Below, in pieces: positions 26,547-35,905 of a stretch of 64,000 nucleotides of DNA (the stretch's first letter is position 1; the number at the start of each line of letters is the position of its first letter). The notes beneath the pieces are model-generated. The model had not been told where the DNA came from and made no database searches. It worked only from the letters and a program-made list of their open reading frames with translations. The stretch comes from a bacterium. GTDB lineage: Bacteria; Caldisericota; Caldisericia; Cryosericales; Cryosericaceae. The stretch is taken from the NCBI GenBank assembly GCA_021373025.1, contig JAJFTL010000064.1, positions 1 to 64,000 on the forward strand, in the 5' to 3' direction. Both the position numbers and the translations under genes were made by a program.

Positions 26547-27493
26547 GAGCTTGAACCGTCTGGTTCGCGGACAAGGAAGAAGCGGTGTCCCGCATACTCC
26601 TCGATGATGAAGCGGGGATCGCTGCGCAGGGCGTCCAGGACCGGCAGGGGGTCGATCCCGGCACGTTCCAGCAGCAGCAGTGCCTGATCCTCGCGCATCG
26701 GGTGTCTCTTGCAGATCTCCGCGAGTGTCTCGACCGGATCTTCCCCCGCGCGGACGCTGAAGGCACCGAAGTCAAACCCAGAGGATGCTGCTCCACCCAG
26801 CGCCTCTTCCGCCTGTGCCAGTGCCTCAGGCGCGACAGGCTGGACAAAGCGTTCGGCGGGCGGTCGGATCGGCGTGTCGACGAAGAGGCGGTCGGGGCAC
26901 ACCTCCTGCAAGATGAGCCGCGTCTGCTCCAGGACTTCGGGTGTATCGTTGATACCCTTGACTAGCATCATTGCCACCCAGAGCTGCCCTCTGCGCTGCA
27001 TGCGGGCGAAGTCCATCAGTCCCTGCTTTGCACGCTCCAGTGTGATACCAGACAGCGGGCGGTTCACGCGGCGGAACAGTTCCTCGGTGGGAGCATTGAA
27101 CGAGGTGAGGACGACGTCCGCCAAGGCCAGTGCGTCACGAACTGAAGCATCAGACAGCAGTGCGCCATTGGTGATAACCGCAACGGGAATACTGGTGAGC
27201 TGCCGTACTCCCTGGATCAGCTCATCCAGGCCCAGGGAGAGGGTCGGTTCGCCATTGCCGACAATGGAGATGTGGTCAGGTGGCAGCGAGAGGTGCTGAA
27301 GCGCATCGTCCAGCTCTGCAAGCATGTCCTTTACAGCAAAGAACTGCCGCCGCCTGTTCGTCAGGTGGTCTGTGCGTCCCAGCATGCAGTAGATGCAGCT
27401 GAAATTGCAGGTCTTGTCTGGAATGGGGCTGATGCCGAGGCTCCTGCCCAGGCGCCGCGACGGGATGGGTCCATAGATGTAGCGATAGCTCAT
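26543..27493 (-). CDS. Radical SAM protein (COG0731-like)
   Basis: A 316-residue protein. The [4Fe-4S]/SAM motif is CNFSCIYC (CxxxCxxC), preceded by YGPIPSRRLGRSLGISPIP. ISIVGNGEPTLS is the SAM-binding GxGEP. The family is related to the wyosine-synthesis/Fe-S oxidoreductase COG0731 group. ATG 27493 has GGAGG nine bases upstream. The C-terminal region (about 235-316) looks like a small helical domain. It is the middle gene of a tight operon between a DNA glycosylase and endonuclease IV, so a role in nucleic acid repair or modification is suggested but unproven. Confidence 0.88.
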   Translation of the reverse strand: MSYRYIYGPIPSRRLGRSLGISPIPDKTCNFSCIYCMLGRTDHLTNRRRQFFAVKDMLAELDDALQHLSLPPDHISIVGNGEPTLSLGLDELIQGVRQLTSIPVAVITNGALLSDASVRDALALADVVLTSFNAPTEELFRRVNRPLSGITLERAKQGLMDFARMQRRGQLWVAMMLVKGINDTPEVLEQTRLILQEVCPDRLFVDTPIRPPAERFVQPVAPEALAQAEEALGGAASSGFDFGAFSVRAGEDPVETLAEICKRHPMREDQALLLLERAGIDPLPVLDALRSDPRFIIEEYAGHRFFLVREPDGSSS

Positions 27494-28182
27494 AGAGCAC
27501 GCCTCCTTGACGTGACTGCGCCATGGACTGGAGTCTTCAAGTTCGATGGACAATCCGCTCCCAGCGGGCAGCCAAGGCAGAGGGGCCGTGCCTGGCAGTG
27601 GTCTTTGGCCAGGTGTACCAGCAGTGCATGGAACTCATTAAACAGGCGCGCATCCTGTGGAAGCTGTCTGGTGAATGCCTGCTGCACTTGGTCACGGGCA
27701 GGTCTCTGCTGAAGCATTCCGAGTCTGGTTCCGATGCGCTGTGTATAGGCATCGACAACAAACACGGGTTTGCCGATCGCGTACAGCAGAATGCTGTCGG
27801 CCGTTTCCGGGCCGATGCCCCGCAGTGCCAGTAGTTCCTTTCTCAGCAGCGCTGTCTGCTCGTCTGCGAGACTGGAGAGGTCTCCGCCAGCCCGCTGGCG
27901 TATCCAGACCGCAAGGGTCCGGAGATATTCTGCCTTGACGTGATAGAAGCCGGCAGGACGAATGGATGCTTCCAGCTGTGCTGGAGAGAGGGCAAGGATG
28001 CCGTCCGCAGTCATGGCATGCCTGGCTTTGAGAGCCAGAATCGCCTTTTGAACGTTGCTCCAGGCAGTATTCTGCGTCAACACCGCTCCGACCGCGACCT
28101 CGAAGGGCGTGTCGCCGGGCCACCAGTCCTGGGGTCCGTACGCGGCAAGCAATATGTCGTAGAGTCTGGCTGGTGTGATCAT
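27490..28182 (-). CDS. HhH-GPD DNA glycosylase, endonuclease III-like with Fe-S cluster
   Basis: A 230-residue protein. The helix-hairpin-helix is LRGIGPETADSILLYA and the catalytic Asp lies in FVVDAYTQRI. The Fe-S loop is C-x5-C-x2-C-x5-C (CQARPLCLGCPLGADC, about 198-213). The position of the endonuclease III lysine (GRKTA) is Glu here (GPETA), so it should be a monofunctional glycosylase, as in MagIII/MIG relatives, and would need an AP endonuclease such as the operon partner Nfo. The stop overlaps the radical SAM start by four bases. Confidence 0.9.
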   Translation of the reverse strand: MITPARLYDILLAAYGPQDWWPGDTPFEVAVGAVLTQNTAWSNVQKAILALKARHAMTADGILALSPAQLEASIRPAGFYHVKAEYLRTLAVWIRQRAGGDLSSLADEQTALLRKELLALRGIGPETADSILLYAIGKPVFVVDAYTQRIGTRLGMLQQRPARDQVQQAFTRQLPQDARLFNEFHALLVHLAKDHCQARPLCLGCPLGADCPSNLKTPVHGAVTSRRRAL

Positions 28183-28323
28183 GTCCGCGTCACACAGCGT
28201 AGCAGGGCGCGGTATGGATGCAAGCCTTCAACGGTGGCATGAGCGTATTCAGGACGCCTGCGGCGCGCTTGTCGTGTACGGCATGTGTTGACAAGGCGGC
28301 CATGGGGGGTATCTTTTAGCGAC

Positions 28324-30093
28324 ATGGCTACTACGGAATCCAAACAAAAAGTGGGAGCATTGCGGCACATTGGCCCCATTATTCGCAAGTATTGGGCTCG
28401 CTACTTGGCAGGTATTCTCATTCTGGCTGCCGTCGACATCTCCCAGACAGTCATCCCGGGCATTGCTGCCAGGGTGATCGATGGCCTGTCATCGTTTACC
28501 GCCACGAAGCATACGCTGCTTCTCGCTCTCCTGCAGATCGGTGCCCTGATCACAGGGATTACCGTCGGGCGGTATTTCTGGCGCTACCTTATCTGGGGCA
28601 GTGCACGGTACATCGAGCAGGAAGTGCGTGCCGACCTGTTTTCAAAGTACCTTGACCTGTCCGCGGACTTCCATGATGTCCACAAGACGGGAGACCTCAT
28701 GGCTCTTGTGACCAACGATCTGGAGGCAGTGCGCCAGTCTCTCGGGGACGGCCTGCTGATGATTGCCGACTTCTTCATCATGACGACATTCACGCTGGTC
28801 GCGATGCTGCGCTTCAATCGAAGCCTCACCCTGCTGGCGCTGATTCCTCTTGCTCTCATCGCGCTGTTCGTGATGCGCGTGGGTCCCCTGGTCTTCAAGT
28901 TGTTCAAGAACGTGCAGGACGCTTTTGCCTCGCTCACTGACTACGTTGAAGAGGCGATGACCGGGATGCGTGTCATCAAAGTCTTCGCGCGCGAGAAGGA
29001 TGTCACTCGTGGACTAAGGGACAAGGCAGCAGGCTTGCAGCGGCGCAACATTCTGCTGATACGGCTTTGGGGTCTCACCGGTCCGCTGATTGACCTTCTT
29101 GGGTCCGTTTCGGTGCTGGTCCTGCTTTGGTATGGTGGTGTGTTGGTGACGCGGGGCTCGTTCACCATCGGAGGGCTGGTCGCATTCAACACCTACATTG
29201 GTATGCTCGCCTGGCCGATGGCTGCGCTGGGGCAAGCGATAAATCTGTTTCAACGCGGTCAGGCTTCACTGGCTCGCATCAATGATATCTTGGACCAGAA
29301 GCCCACGATCCAGGAGCTGCCCGATGCATGTGCTCTGAGGGAAGACATGCGTGGTGAGGTGGCCTTCGAGCATGTGACATTTGAGCGGGAAGGACACAGG
29401 ATCCTGGACGACGTCAGCTTTCATATTGCTCCTGGTGAGAGAGTCGGCATCATCGGGCCCGTCGGCTCGGGGAAGACAACGATCGTTTCACTGCTCACGC
29501 GGGCGTATGACCCGTCTGCAGGAAGAGTCCTCATCGATGGCGTCGACGTGCGGCGGTATAAGCTTGCCGACTTGCGGAGAGCGGTTGGTGTGGTCACCCA
29601 GGATGTGTTCCTGTTCTCGGATTCTCTCGAGGAGAACATCAACCTGACTGACTTGCCGGTGGGTGAGGAAGAAATCCACGAAGCGACCCGTCAGTCGGAT
29701 ATCTATGCCAACATTTCAGAGTTCCAGGAGGAGTTTGGCACAATCGTCGGTGAGCGCGGCGTTACGCTGTCCGGAGGTGAAAAGCAGCGCGTTACGATTG
29801 CGCGGGCGCTCCTCAAGAAGCCACGCATCCTGGTCCTCGATGATGCGCTGTCGGCCGTGGATGCTGATACAGAAAAACATATTCTGGACAACATTGCCGG
29901 TGTTCCGTCGCGACCGACGGGCATCGTCATCAGTAACCGCATCTCGGCACTGCGGCAGATGGACAGGATTCTGGTGCTGGATGCCGGACGCCTTGTCGAG
30001 GAAGGCACCCACAGCACTCTCCTGAGGAAGCACGGCTGGTACTGGCGGGTCTACCGAAGGCAACTGGTGGAACAGAAAGTGGAGGGCGAGTAA
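28324..30093 (+). CDS. ABC exporter subunit with degenerate ATP site (TmrA/TM287 type)
   Basis: A 589-residue half-transporter: six membrane helices (residues 1-320) then the nucleotide-binding domain. Walker A is GPVGSGKTT (about 378) and the signature is LSGGEKQR. Walker B is ILVLDDALSAVD with Asp in place of the catalytic Glu. The H-loop reads VISNRIS with Asn in place of His. This subunit therefore carries the inactive site of a heterodimer. ATG 28324 is the start closest to the conserved N-terminus; no strong Shine-Dalgarno is seen. The next gene overlaps it by one base (TAATG). Confidence 0.92.
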   Translation: MATTESKQKVGALRHIGPIIRKYWARYLAGILILAAVDISQTVIPGIAARVIDGLSSFTATKHTLLLALLQIGALITGITVGRYFWRYLIWGSARYIEQEVRADLFSKYLDLSADFHDVHKTGDLMALVTNDLEAVRQSLGDGLLMIADFFIMTTFTLVAMLRFNRSLTLLALIPLALIALFVMRVGPLVFKLFKNVQDAFASLTDYVEEAMTGMRVIKVFAREKDVTRGLRDKAAGLQRRNILLIRLWGLTGPLIDLLGSVSVLVLLWYGGVLVTRGSFTIGGLVAFNTYIGMLAWPMAALGQAINLFQRGQASLARINDILDQKPTIQELPDACALREDMRGEVAFEHVTFEREGHRILDDVSFHIAPGERVGIIGPVGSGKTTIVSLLTRAYDPSAGRVLIDGVDVRRYKLADLRRAVGVVTQDVFLFSDSLEENINLTDLPVGEEEIHEATRQSDIYANISEFQEEFGTIVGERGVTLSGGEKQRVTIARALLKKPRILVLDDALSAVDADTEKHILDNIAGVPSRPTGIVISNRISALRQMDRILVLDAGRLVEEGTHSTLLRKHGWYWRVYRRQLVEQKVEGE

Positions 30094-32222
30094 TGGCTGG
30101 CATCAACAACGAGGAAGTCCAGGAGCGGTCGTTCGACGCGACACTGATGGCCCGCCTGCTCCGGTTCGCACGGCCGTACTGGGCGCTGCTGCTGGTTTCA
30201 TTTGTGCTGATCTGCTTGCTGACGGCGAAGACGATCGCCTTGCCGCTCATCGTCGGCAGGGCTATTGATGACTACATCGACCCGACGACAACGCGGTTCG
30301 TGCGCGTCGATACACCAGAAGATGCAGCAAAAGCCAATGCGGTCGTTGCTGGCACCTACCGCTTCATGTTGAATGGAGCTTGGTACTACGACAAGATCGA
30401 ACTTGCCCGGGGGTTGCATCTGGCTGGCACAAGCGTCCGGACAACCGAGGTATCGCTGTACGTGGTGGCGCCGGTCAAGGCACGCCAGCTTGGCATCAGT
30501 CATCTTGACCTGTATGCGGACGCCGCACGGCCCTTTGTGTTCCGGGGACCACAGCCGGTGTTCGCCCCGGGAACCTATGTCATGGACGCGGCTTCGCTGT
30601 CGCGGTTCACCCCCAGTGAGCGGGCGTGGCTGCGTTCGGTCGACGTGGCTGGTATTCGTTCACTCTCCCTGCTGTTTCTGGCCATCATTCTTGTCGCATT
30701 CGCGGTAGGCTATATTAACCGTGTGGTGCTTGAGGTCGTCGGACAGCGTATTGTCTACGACATTCGGGTGAAGCTCTTTCAACATGTGGAACGCCTGCCC
30801 TTCAACTTTCTCGACCGCACGCCCTCGGGTCGCCTGACCACGCGCGTGACCAACGACATTGAGGCCCTTGCAGACATGTATAGCCAGGCTCTCATCAACA
30901 TCGTTCGCGATGGATTTCTGCTGGTGGGGGTCAGTGTCGTGATGTTTAACCTCAACAGTTTCCTGACATGGGTCCTGATGGCGGTGCTGGCCGGTGACAT
31001 CCTGCTGACGGCGATATTCAGGGTCTCCATACGCAATGCACATCGTAGGGCGCGCACATGCCTGGGCCGCATTAACTCGTTTATCGCCGAGCGCATCCAG
31101 GGCGTCCGTATCGTCCAGCTCTTTGCCATCGAGGACAAGGAAAAGAAGTCATTTCAGCGCATCAATCAAGAATACACCGCGGCACGCCTTCGCGTCATGC
31201 TGCTCAACGGTATTTTCCGTCCGCTCGTGTCGGCGCTTGCTACCCTCGCAACCGCTCTGGTGCTCTATTATGGGGGCGCAAACATCCTTGCGGGGGCGCT
31301 TTCATTCGGTACACTCGTCACGTTCATGTTCTACGTCCAGATCTTCTTCCAACCGGTGCAGGAGGTGGCAGAGCAGTTCGACACGCTCCAGTCAGCCATG
31401 GCCTCTGCCGAGAAGATCTTCCGGATCATGGACGAGCCGGAAGAAGTCTATACGCCGAGCGCATTTGACGGCAAGGTGCCTGAGTCCTTCGATATCGAGT
31501 TTCAAGGGGTCTACCTCAGCTATAACCAGGGCCAGGAGATTCTCAAGGGCATCTCCTTCAGAGTCGAGCAAGGAGGATCAATTGCGCTGGTGGGTCCAAC
31601 CGGTGCAGGCAAGACATCGATCACTGGACTGGTGCCGCGTTTGTATAACGTCGACAGCGGACGCGTTCTGCTGGGAGGCGTGGACGTTGCAACCCTGCCG
31701 GCCGAATTCCTGAGGCGGAACGTCGCATTTGTCATGCAGGATGTGTTCATTTTTAGCGGCAGCATTCTGGAGAACATTGCTCTGTTTGAAGAACATCCGG
31801 ATGAGGGGCGTGCGCAGGAGATCGTCGACTATCTGGGGATGGACTTTGTGGGCAGGCTGGACGGTGGATTACACTATCACCTGTACGAACGTGGCAACAA
31901 CCTGTCTGCTGGCCAGCGGCAGTTAATCTCGTTTGCCCGTGCGCTGTATTTCGATCCCAAGGTTCTGATTCTCGATGAGGCCACGTCGAACATAGATACA
32001 GAGTCCGAGGCGGTAATCCAGGGGGCGATCCGGAAGATTCTTGCGGGCCGCACTAGCATGATCGTAGCCCACCGCCTTTCCACGATACGGACCGTGGAAC
32101 GCATTCTTGTCGTGCAGCACGGGCGCATCATCGAATCTGGTACGCACGACGAGCTGCTGGCAAAGGGCGGCATCTACAAGAATCTGTATGAACTCCAGTC
32201 GTTGAGCGAGGGACAGGCGTAG
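30093..32222 (+). CDS. ABC exporter subunit with canonical ATP site and a large extracytoplasmic insert
   Basis: A 709-residue partner of the preceding gene. The NBD has Walker A GPTGAGKTS (about 500), signature LSAGQRQL, Walker B VLILDEATSNID and H-loop IVAHRLST, all canonical apart from the Ala in the signature. The membrane domain is unusual: between helix 1 and helix 2 (about residues 64-188) there is an insert of roughly 125 residues with alternating polar segments, predicted outside the cell. The insert could gate or sense substrate. The usual length without it is about 590. Confidence 0.92.
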   Translation: MAGINNEEVQERSFDATLMARLLRFARPYWALLLVSFVLICLLTAKTIALPLIVGRAIDDYIDPTTTRFVRVDTPEDAAKANAVVAGTYRFMLNGAWYYDKIELARGLHLAGTSVRTTEVSLYVVAPVKARQLGISHLDLYADAARPFVFRGPQPVFAPGTYVMDAASLSRFTPSERAWLRSVDVAGIRSLSLLFLAIILVAFAVGYINRVVLEVVGQRIVYDIRVKLFQHVERLPFNFLDRTPSGRLTTRVTNDIEALADMYSQALINIVRDGFLLVGVSVVMFNLNSFLTWVLMAVLAGDILLTAIFRVSIRNAHRRARTCLGRINSFIAERIQGVRIVQLFAIEDKEKKSFQRINQEYTAARLRVMLLNGIFRPLVSALATLATALVLYYGGANILAGALSFGTLVTFMFYVQIFFQPVQEVAEQFDTLQSAMASAEKIFRIMDEPEEVYTPSAFDGKVPESFDIEFQGVYLSYNQGQEILKGISFRVEQGGSIALVGPTGAGKTSITGLVPRLYNVDSGRVLLGGVDVATLPAEFLRRNVAFVMQDVFIFSGSILENIALFEEHPDEGRAQEIVDYLGMDFVGRLDGGLHYHLYERGNNLSAGQRQLISFARALYFDPKVLILDEATSNIDTESEAVIQGAIRKILAGRTSMIVAHRLSTIRTVERILVVQHGRIIESGTHDELLAKGGIYKNLYELQSLSEGQA

Positions 32223-32335
32223 CGCATACGCGACTGGGAAGCAGTAGTTGATCCCAGGGCTGTTGACAACGTCAGCCATGACGCTATAGATGGACTGAGC
32301 CGCACGTGAATGCAGCAAGGCGGGGGGAGTGTGCT

Positions 32336-34744
32336 GTGGAACTCAGGGGACGTGTTCTTCATGAGCGGTACAGGATCTACGAAGTGGCCGGAAGCGCAGG
32401 AATGGCTACTGTCTGTCTGGCTCGCGAGATCGCCACCTCCAATATCGTTGCCGTTCTGGTCCTGGAACCGCCGCTGACGCGGGACGCCGGCTCAGTACGG
32501 CGCTTTCTGCGGTCCGCGCAGCTGGGCGCAGGGTCCGGCCACCCATATGTGGCACCTGTCGAGGACTATGGCCAGGAACAGGACATCTGCTACATGGTGA
32601 CGGGGTTTGGCCCTCAGGGAGTTACGCTGGCCGAATTGGAGCACAGAAGTGGTGTCGTCCCACCAGCTCAGGCTGCGTGGATCAGTTCGTGCATTGCCTC
32701 TGCGCTTGAGGCGGCAGCCGCATTCGGTGGCATTCCATTCCATGGCGCGCTTTCCCCTGCCGGTATCATCATCACTGCCTCCGGTGACGCGCAGGTCACT
32801 GGTTTCGGTACTGCGCCTGCATCCGGAGCAATTGACCGTGCCCTGGGAGAGCAGGCTGCAGCGTATGCGGCCCCGGAGCAGCTGGACGGCCGTGGCGTCG
32901 ACATGCGTTCTGATCTGTACACACTTGGTGCGATCCTGTATGAGATGCTGACGGGACGAGTTCCCCTGGTCTCCGAGGTGCGCTCGTTTCTGACGTTCAG
33001 TGGCTCGGTCCAGACGGAGCGATTTCTGGAGAAAATTCCCGCTCAGCTGCGTCCGGTGATTTCTGGCTTGGTGAGATGGAACCCTGATGAGCGGTTTGCT
33101 GCCCCCGGAGATGTCCTGCAAGCTCTTGCAACCGCAGGCTTTCCACCGCCGCAGCGGCCAATGAGCGACGCTGTCGGACCGGGGAGGGAACATGGGCCGG
33201 TACTGGACGAGCTGGAGAGACCAGAGCGAGCTGCAGCACCCGTGCATATGGTTGGGATGGAGCAGCTGTACGCGCAGGAACAAAAGGGGACCGCTTCCCA
33301 GCCAGAGGAGACTGCACCCCTCACCGGGGGCGTTGGACGTGCGGAGATTCCGCTTCCAGAAGAGGGATTGACCTGGGAAGTCGCTGGTCCGACGGAGCAG
33401 GTGGTAACGACGCTTCTGGATGCTGTTTCCACTGCAGTACCTGGGTGGAGGAAGGCAAGACGCTGGATGGTGCCCCTGGCGGCCGGCATTGTTGTCGCAG
33501 CCGTTGTGGGCTACCTGGTCATCGCCAGGCCATTCAGCCATAGTTCCACAGGGCCTGGTGGAACGGCTACCAAGCCCTCTGGCAGTCAGACAGTGGACAT
33601 GGGCACACTGAATGTGACCTCTGTTCCTGCTGGGGCTCGGGTCCTGGTGGACGGCGTCGACACCGGCAAGGTCACCCCCGTCACGCTGTCAGCGATGGTT
33701 CCGGGAAGCCATGGCATCGCCCTGCAGCTGGCAGGATATGAGGAAGACCACCGGACCGTTGCGGTGTCGGCTGGCGCGACGTCCACCGTGCAGATGTCAC
33801 TGGCAAAGCGGCCGGATGCGACGGGTTCCTCCACCGTGCCCACGAAGCCGCCGGCGACCTCCGAACCCGTTCAGGCGGCGACCACACTGCGTGTGACATC
33901 ATCGCCTGCAGGGGCTGCCATCATCCTCGATGCCAGGGAGTCGGGCAGGCAGACGCCAGCCACGCTGACCGTGGCTGCTGGCAGCCATACGGTTGGACTG
34001 CGCCTGACAGGATATGACATGGTGACGCGAAGGGTCAACGTCATCAAGGGGAAGCAGACATTAGTGTCCATTCCTCTCAGCAAGGCCGCTCCTGTGGTTA
34101 TGGGATCGCTTCGCATCGAATCAGTACCGGCAGGGGCTGCCATCAGGATTGATGGCAAGACGGTGGCTGGACGAACTCCATTGACGACAGCCGTTACCCT
34201 GGGGCATCACGCAATTCAGGTGACGCTCTCGGGATATGAACCCTGGTCGCGTACAGGCGTGGACGTTGTCAAAGGCATTCAGACAGTCATCGTGGCGCGG
34301 CTTGCGCCGCTCCCGGTCGATCTAAGTTTCACGAGCAGGACAGGCGGATTTGGCTTCGTGTATCCATCGACATGGCAGGTGCTGGAGAAACCTGATACTA
34401 CGGAACCTTTTGTGCAGGTAGAAGCCCGCTCCCTGGAGGGGCCCTTCGTGCGGGTTCTGGTCATTCCCTTGAACGGAGCATCGCTGCAGACGTATCTGGC
34501 AGATCTCAGGAGCACCCTGCAGAACTCTTCAGGTCTCGTGATCACTGCGTCGGGGGTCAGGGTGGTGAATGGCATTGCCTATGAGCATCTTGTGACAGTG
34601 CGCGCCGGAAGTCAGACAGAGTACTGTCTATTACAGTCCGCCGGCAGCGTCTATCAGCTCGAGTGTACTGCCGGGATGGCTCTGCTGGCCTCCTCTGCCC
34701 GTGGCTTCCAGACGATCCTGGGTTCGTTCTTCACTGCTCCCTGA
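32336..34744 (+). CDS. Membrane pseudokinase with three PEGA domains and a PsbP-like end
   Basis: An 802-residue protein. Residues 1-270 have the Ser/Thr kinase fold (VLHERYRIYEVAGSAGMATV, GEQAAAYAAPEQLDGRGVDM, SDLYTLGAILYEMLTGRVP). The ATP lysine is Leu (VAVLVLEPP), the HRD Asp is missing (FHGALSPAGI) and DFG reads TGFG, so it is a pseudokinase. A linker and membrane helix (about 377-397) lead to three PEGA repeats (about 422-490, 515-580, 590-655) and a PsbP/DUF1795-like domain (660-802). GTG 32336 follows GGGGGGAG; GTG 32306 in frame is less likely. It probably relays or scaffolds envelope signals. Confidence 0.87.
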   Translation: MELRGRVLHERYRIYEVAGSAGMATVCLAREIATSNIVAVLVLEPPLTRDAGSVRRFLRSAQLGAGSGHPYVAPVEDYGQEQDICYMVTGFGPQGVTLAELEHRSGVVPPAQAAWISSCIASALEAAAAFGGIPFHGALSPAGIIITASGDAQVTGFGTAPASGAIDRALGEQAAAYAAPEQLDGRGVDMRSDLYTLGAILYEMLTGRVPLVSEVRSFLTFSGSVQTERFLEKIPAQLRPVISGLVRWNPDERFAAPGDVLQALATAGFPPPQRPMSDAVGPGREHGPVLDELERPERAAAPVHMVGMEQLYAQEQKGTASQPEETAPLTGGVGRAEIPLPEEGLTWEVAGPTEQVVTTLLDAVSTAVPGWRKARRWMVPLAAGIVVAAVVGYLVIARPFSHSSTGPGGTATKPSGSQTVDMGTLNVTSVPAGARVLVDGVDTGKVTPVTLSAMVPGSHGIALQLAGYEEDHRTVAVSAGATSTVQMSLAKRPDATGSSTVPTKPPATSEPVQAATTLRVTSSPAGAAIILDARESGRQTPATLTVAAGSHTVGLRLTGYDMVTRRVNVIKGKQTLVSIPLSKAAPVVMGSLRIESVPAGAAIRIDGKTVAGRTPLTTAVTLGHHAIQVTLSGYEPWSRTGVDVVKGIQTVIVARLAPLPVDLSFTSRTGGFGFVYPSTWQVLEKPDTTEPFVQVEARSLEGPFVRVLVIPLNGASLQTYLADLRSTLQNSSGLVITASGVRVVNGIAYEHLVTVRAGSQTEYCLLQSAGSVYQLECTAGMALLASSARGFQTILGSFFTAP

Positions 34745-34799
34745 CCGATACAGACGCAGGGCTTCGTGCCTGTGCGTGCGGGCACAGGAGGGCTGCGTG

Positions 34800-34828
34800 T
34801 TGTATTCTACGTCACCGCTGTCTATACT
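34800..34828 (+). promoter_or_regulatory. Promoter of the branched-polyamine synthase gene
   Basis: TTGTAT (34800-34805), a 17-base spacer and TATACT (34823-34828) precede ATG 34857, which has GGAGG as its ribosome site. A CCTGTGC/GCACAGG hairpin at 34769-34788 may terminate the preceding gene. Confidence 0.55.
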
Positions 34829-34856
34829 TTAGTGATTTCAATCTCTGGAGGTACGC

Positions 34857-35888
34857 ATGGACAGGACACAGACGAAGCTGCTACGGGCACTGATGAAACA
34901 ACCTCTCAGCTTCTGGCAACTGGTGGGCAAGCAGGACGATGCCATTCCCGGCTATCTCGATGCGCTGAAGAAGCTGAAGATCAAGGGGTACATCGAGGCA
35001 AAGGGCGACCTCATTGCCATCACGAAGGACGGTAGGGAATACGCCCGCGCTGGTGGCGTCGAGCGGGAAGAGTCGATGGTATGTCCGACGTGCGGTGCAA
35101 CGGGGGTCAAGCCCCATGGATGGCTGAAGGGCATCATGCCCCAATACGAGGCGCTGGCAAGGGGGCGTCCCGAGGTCACGGCGGAGTTCGACCAGGGTGT
35201 TGTGCCTCTTGAGAAGAACCTTGATCGTATCGCGTATATCTACGAGCGTGGAGACCTTGAGAACAGGAGCATCTTCATCCTGGGAGATGACGATATCCTC
35301 AGCATTGGGCTTGCCTTAACGGGCAAGTGCAAGAGAATTACGGTGGTCGAAATCGACAAGCGCATCAACAAATTCATCCGCAAGGTCATCAGAGAGCAAG
35401 GCTGGACGAATGTCGAGGTCTATGACTATGATGCACGTGATCCTGTGCCCGAGGAACTGAAGGGAAAGTTCGACGTTTTCATCACGGATCCCGTTGAGAC
35501 GGTCGAGGGGATGAAGCTGTTTTATTCACGATGCAGCGAGGCTCTCCGGGGCAAGGGCTGTTCGGGGTACTTTGGCGTGTCGCATTTTGAGTCTGGGCTG
35601 GCCAAGTGGATGGGAGTCGAGAAGAATCTGCTTCGCATGAACCTGGTCATTACGGACATCCTGCGAGACTTCAACGACTATCTGCTCACTGGCGACCGCA
35701 TCATCGAGAAGGGGTTCCGCATCGTCACCGAGTCGCCGTTTCCTCTCAAAGCCCCAGACTTCGCGTGGTATCACTCGTCGTTCTTCCGCGTTGAGGCGGT
35801 CAAGAAGCCTCGTCCACTGATCACCAAGGCCGTTGAATGGGCCCGCGAGCTGTATTTTGACGAGGACACGTTTGTAGCGCTGCCCTGA
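34857..35888 (+). CDS. bpsA: N4-bis(aminopropyl)spermidine synthase-like (BpsA family)
   Basis: A 343-residue protein. An N-terminal winged helix (LLRALMKQPLSFWQLVGKQ) is followed by a CPTCGATG knuckle. A Rossmann aminopropyltransferase domain then shows ILGDDDILSIGLALTG (about 140-155), VVEIDKRINKFI and the ITDPVETVEGMKLFYSRC motif of BpsA. Known members use decarboxylated SAM to make quaternary branched polyamines in thermophiles. No speE/speD is in the window. It is first in a likely operon with NUDIX and YifB genes (gaps of 17 and -26 bases). Confidence 0.85.
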   Translation: MDRTQTKLLRALMKQPLSFWQLVGKQDDAIPGYLDALKKLKIKGYIEAKGDLIAITKDGREYARAGGVEREESMVCPTCGATGVKPHGWLKGIMPQYEALARGRPEVTAEFDQGVVPLEKNLDRIAYIYERGDLENRSIFILGDDDILSIGLALTGKCKRITVVEIDKRINKFIRKVIREQGWTNVEVYDYDARDPVPEELKGKFDVFITDPVETVEGMKLFYSRCSEALRGKGCSGYFGVSHFESGLAKWMGVEKNLLRMNLVITDILRDFNDYLLTGDRIIEKGFRIVTESPFPLKAPDFAWYHSSFFRVEAVKKPRPLITKAVEWARELYFDEDTFVALP

Positions 35889-35905
35889 TGGCAGGTTGAT
35901 CAAAG

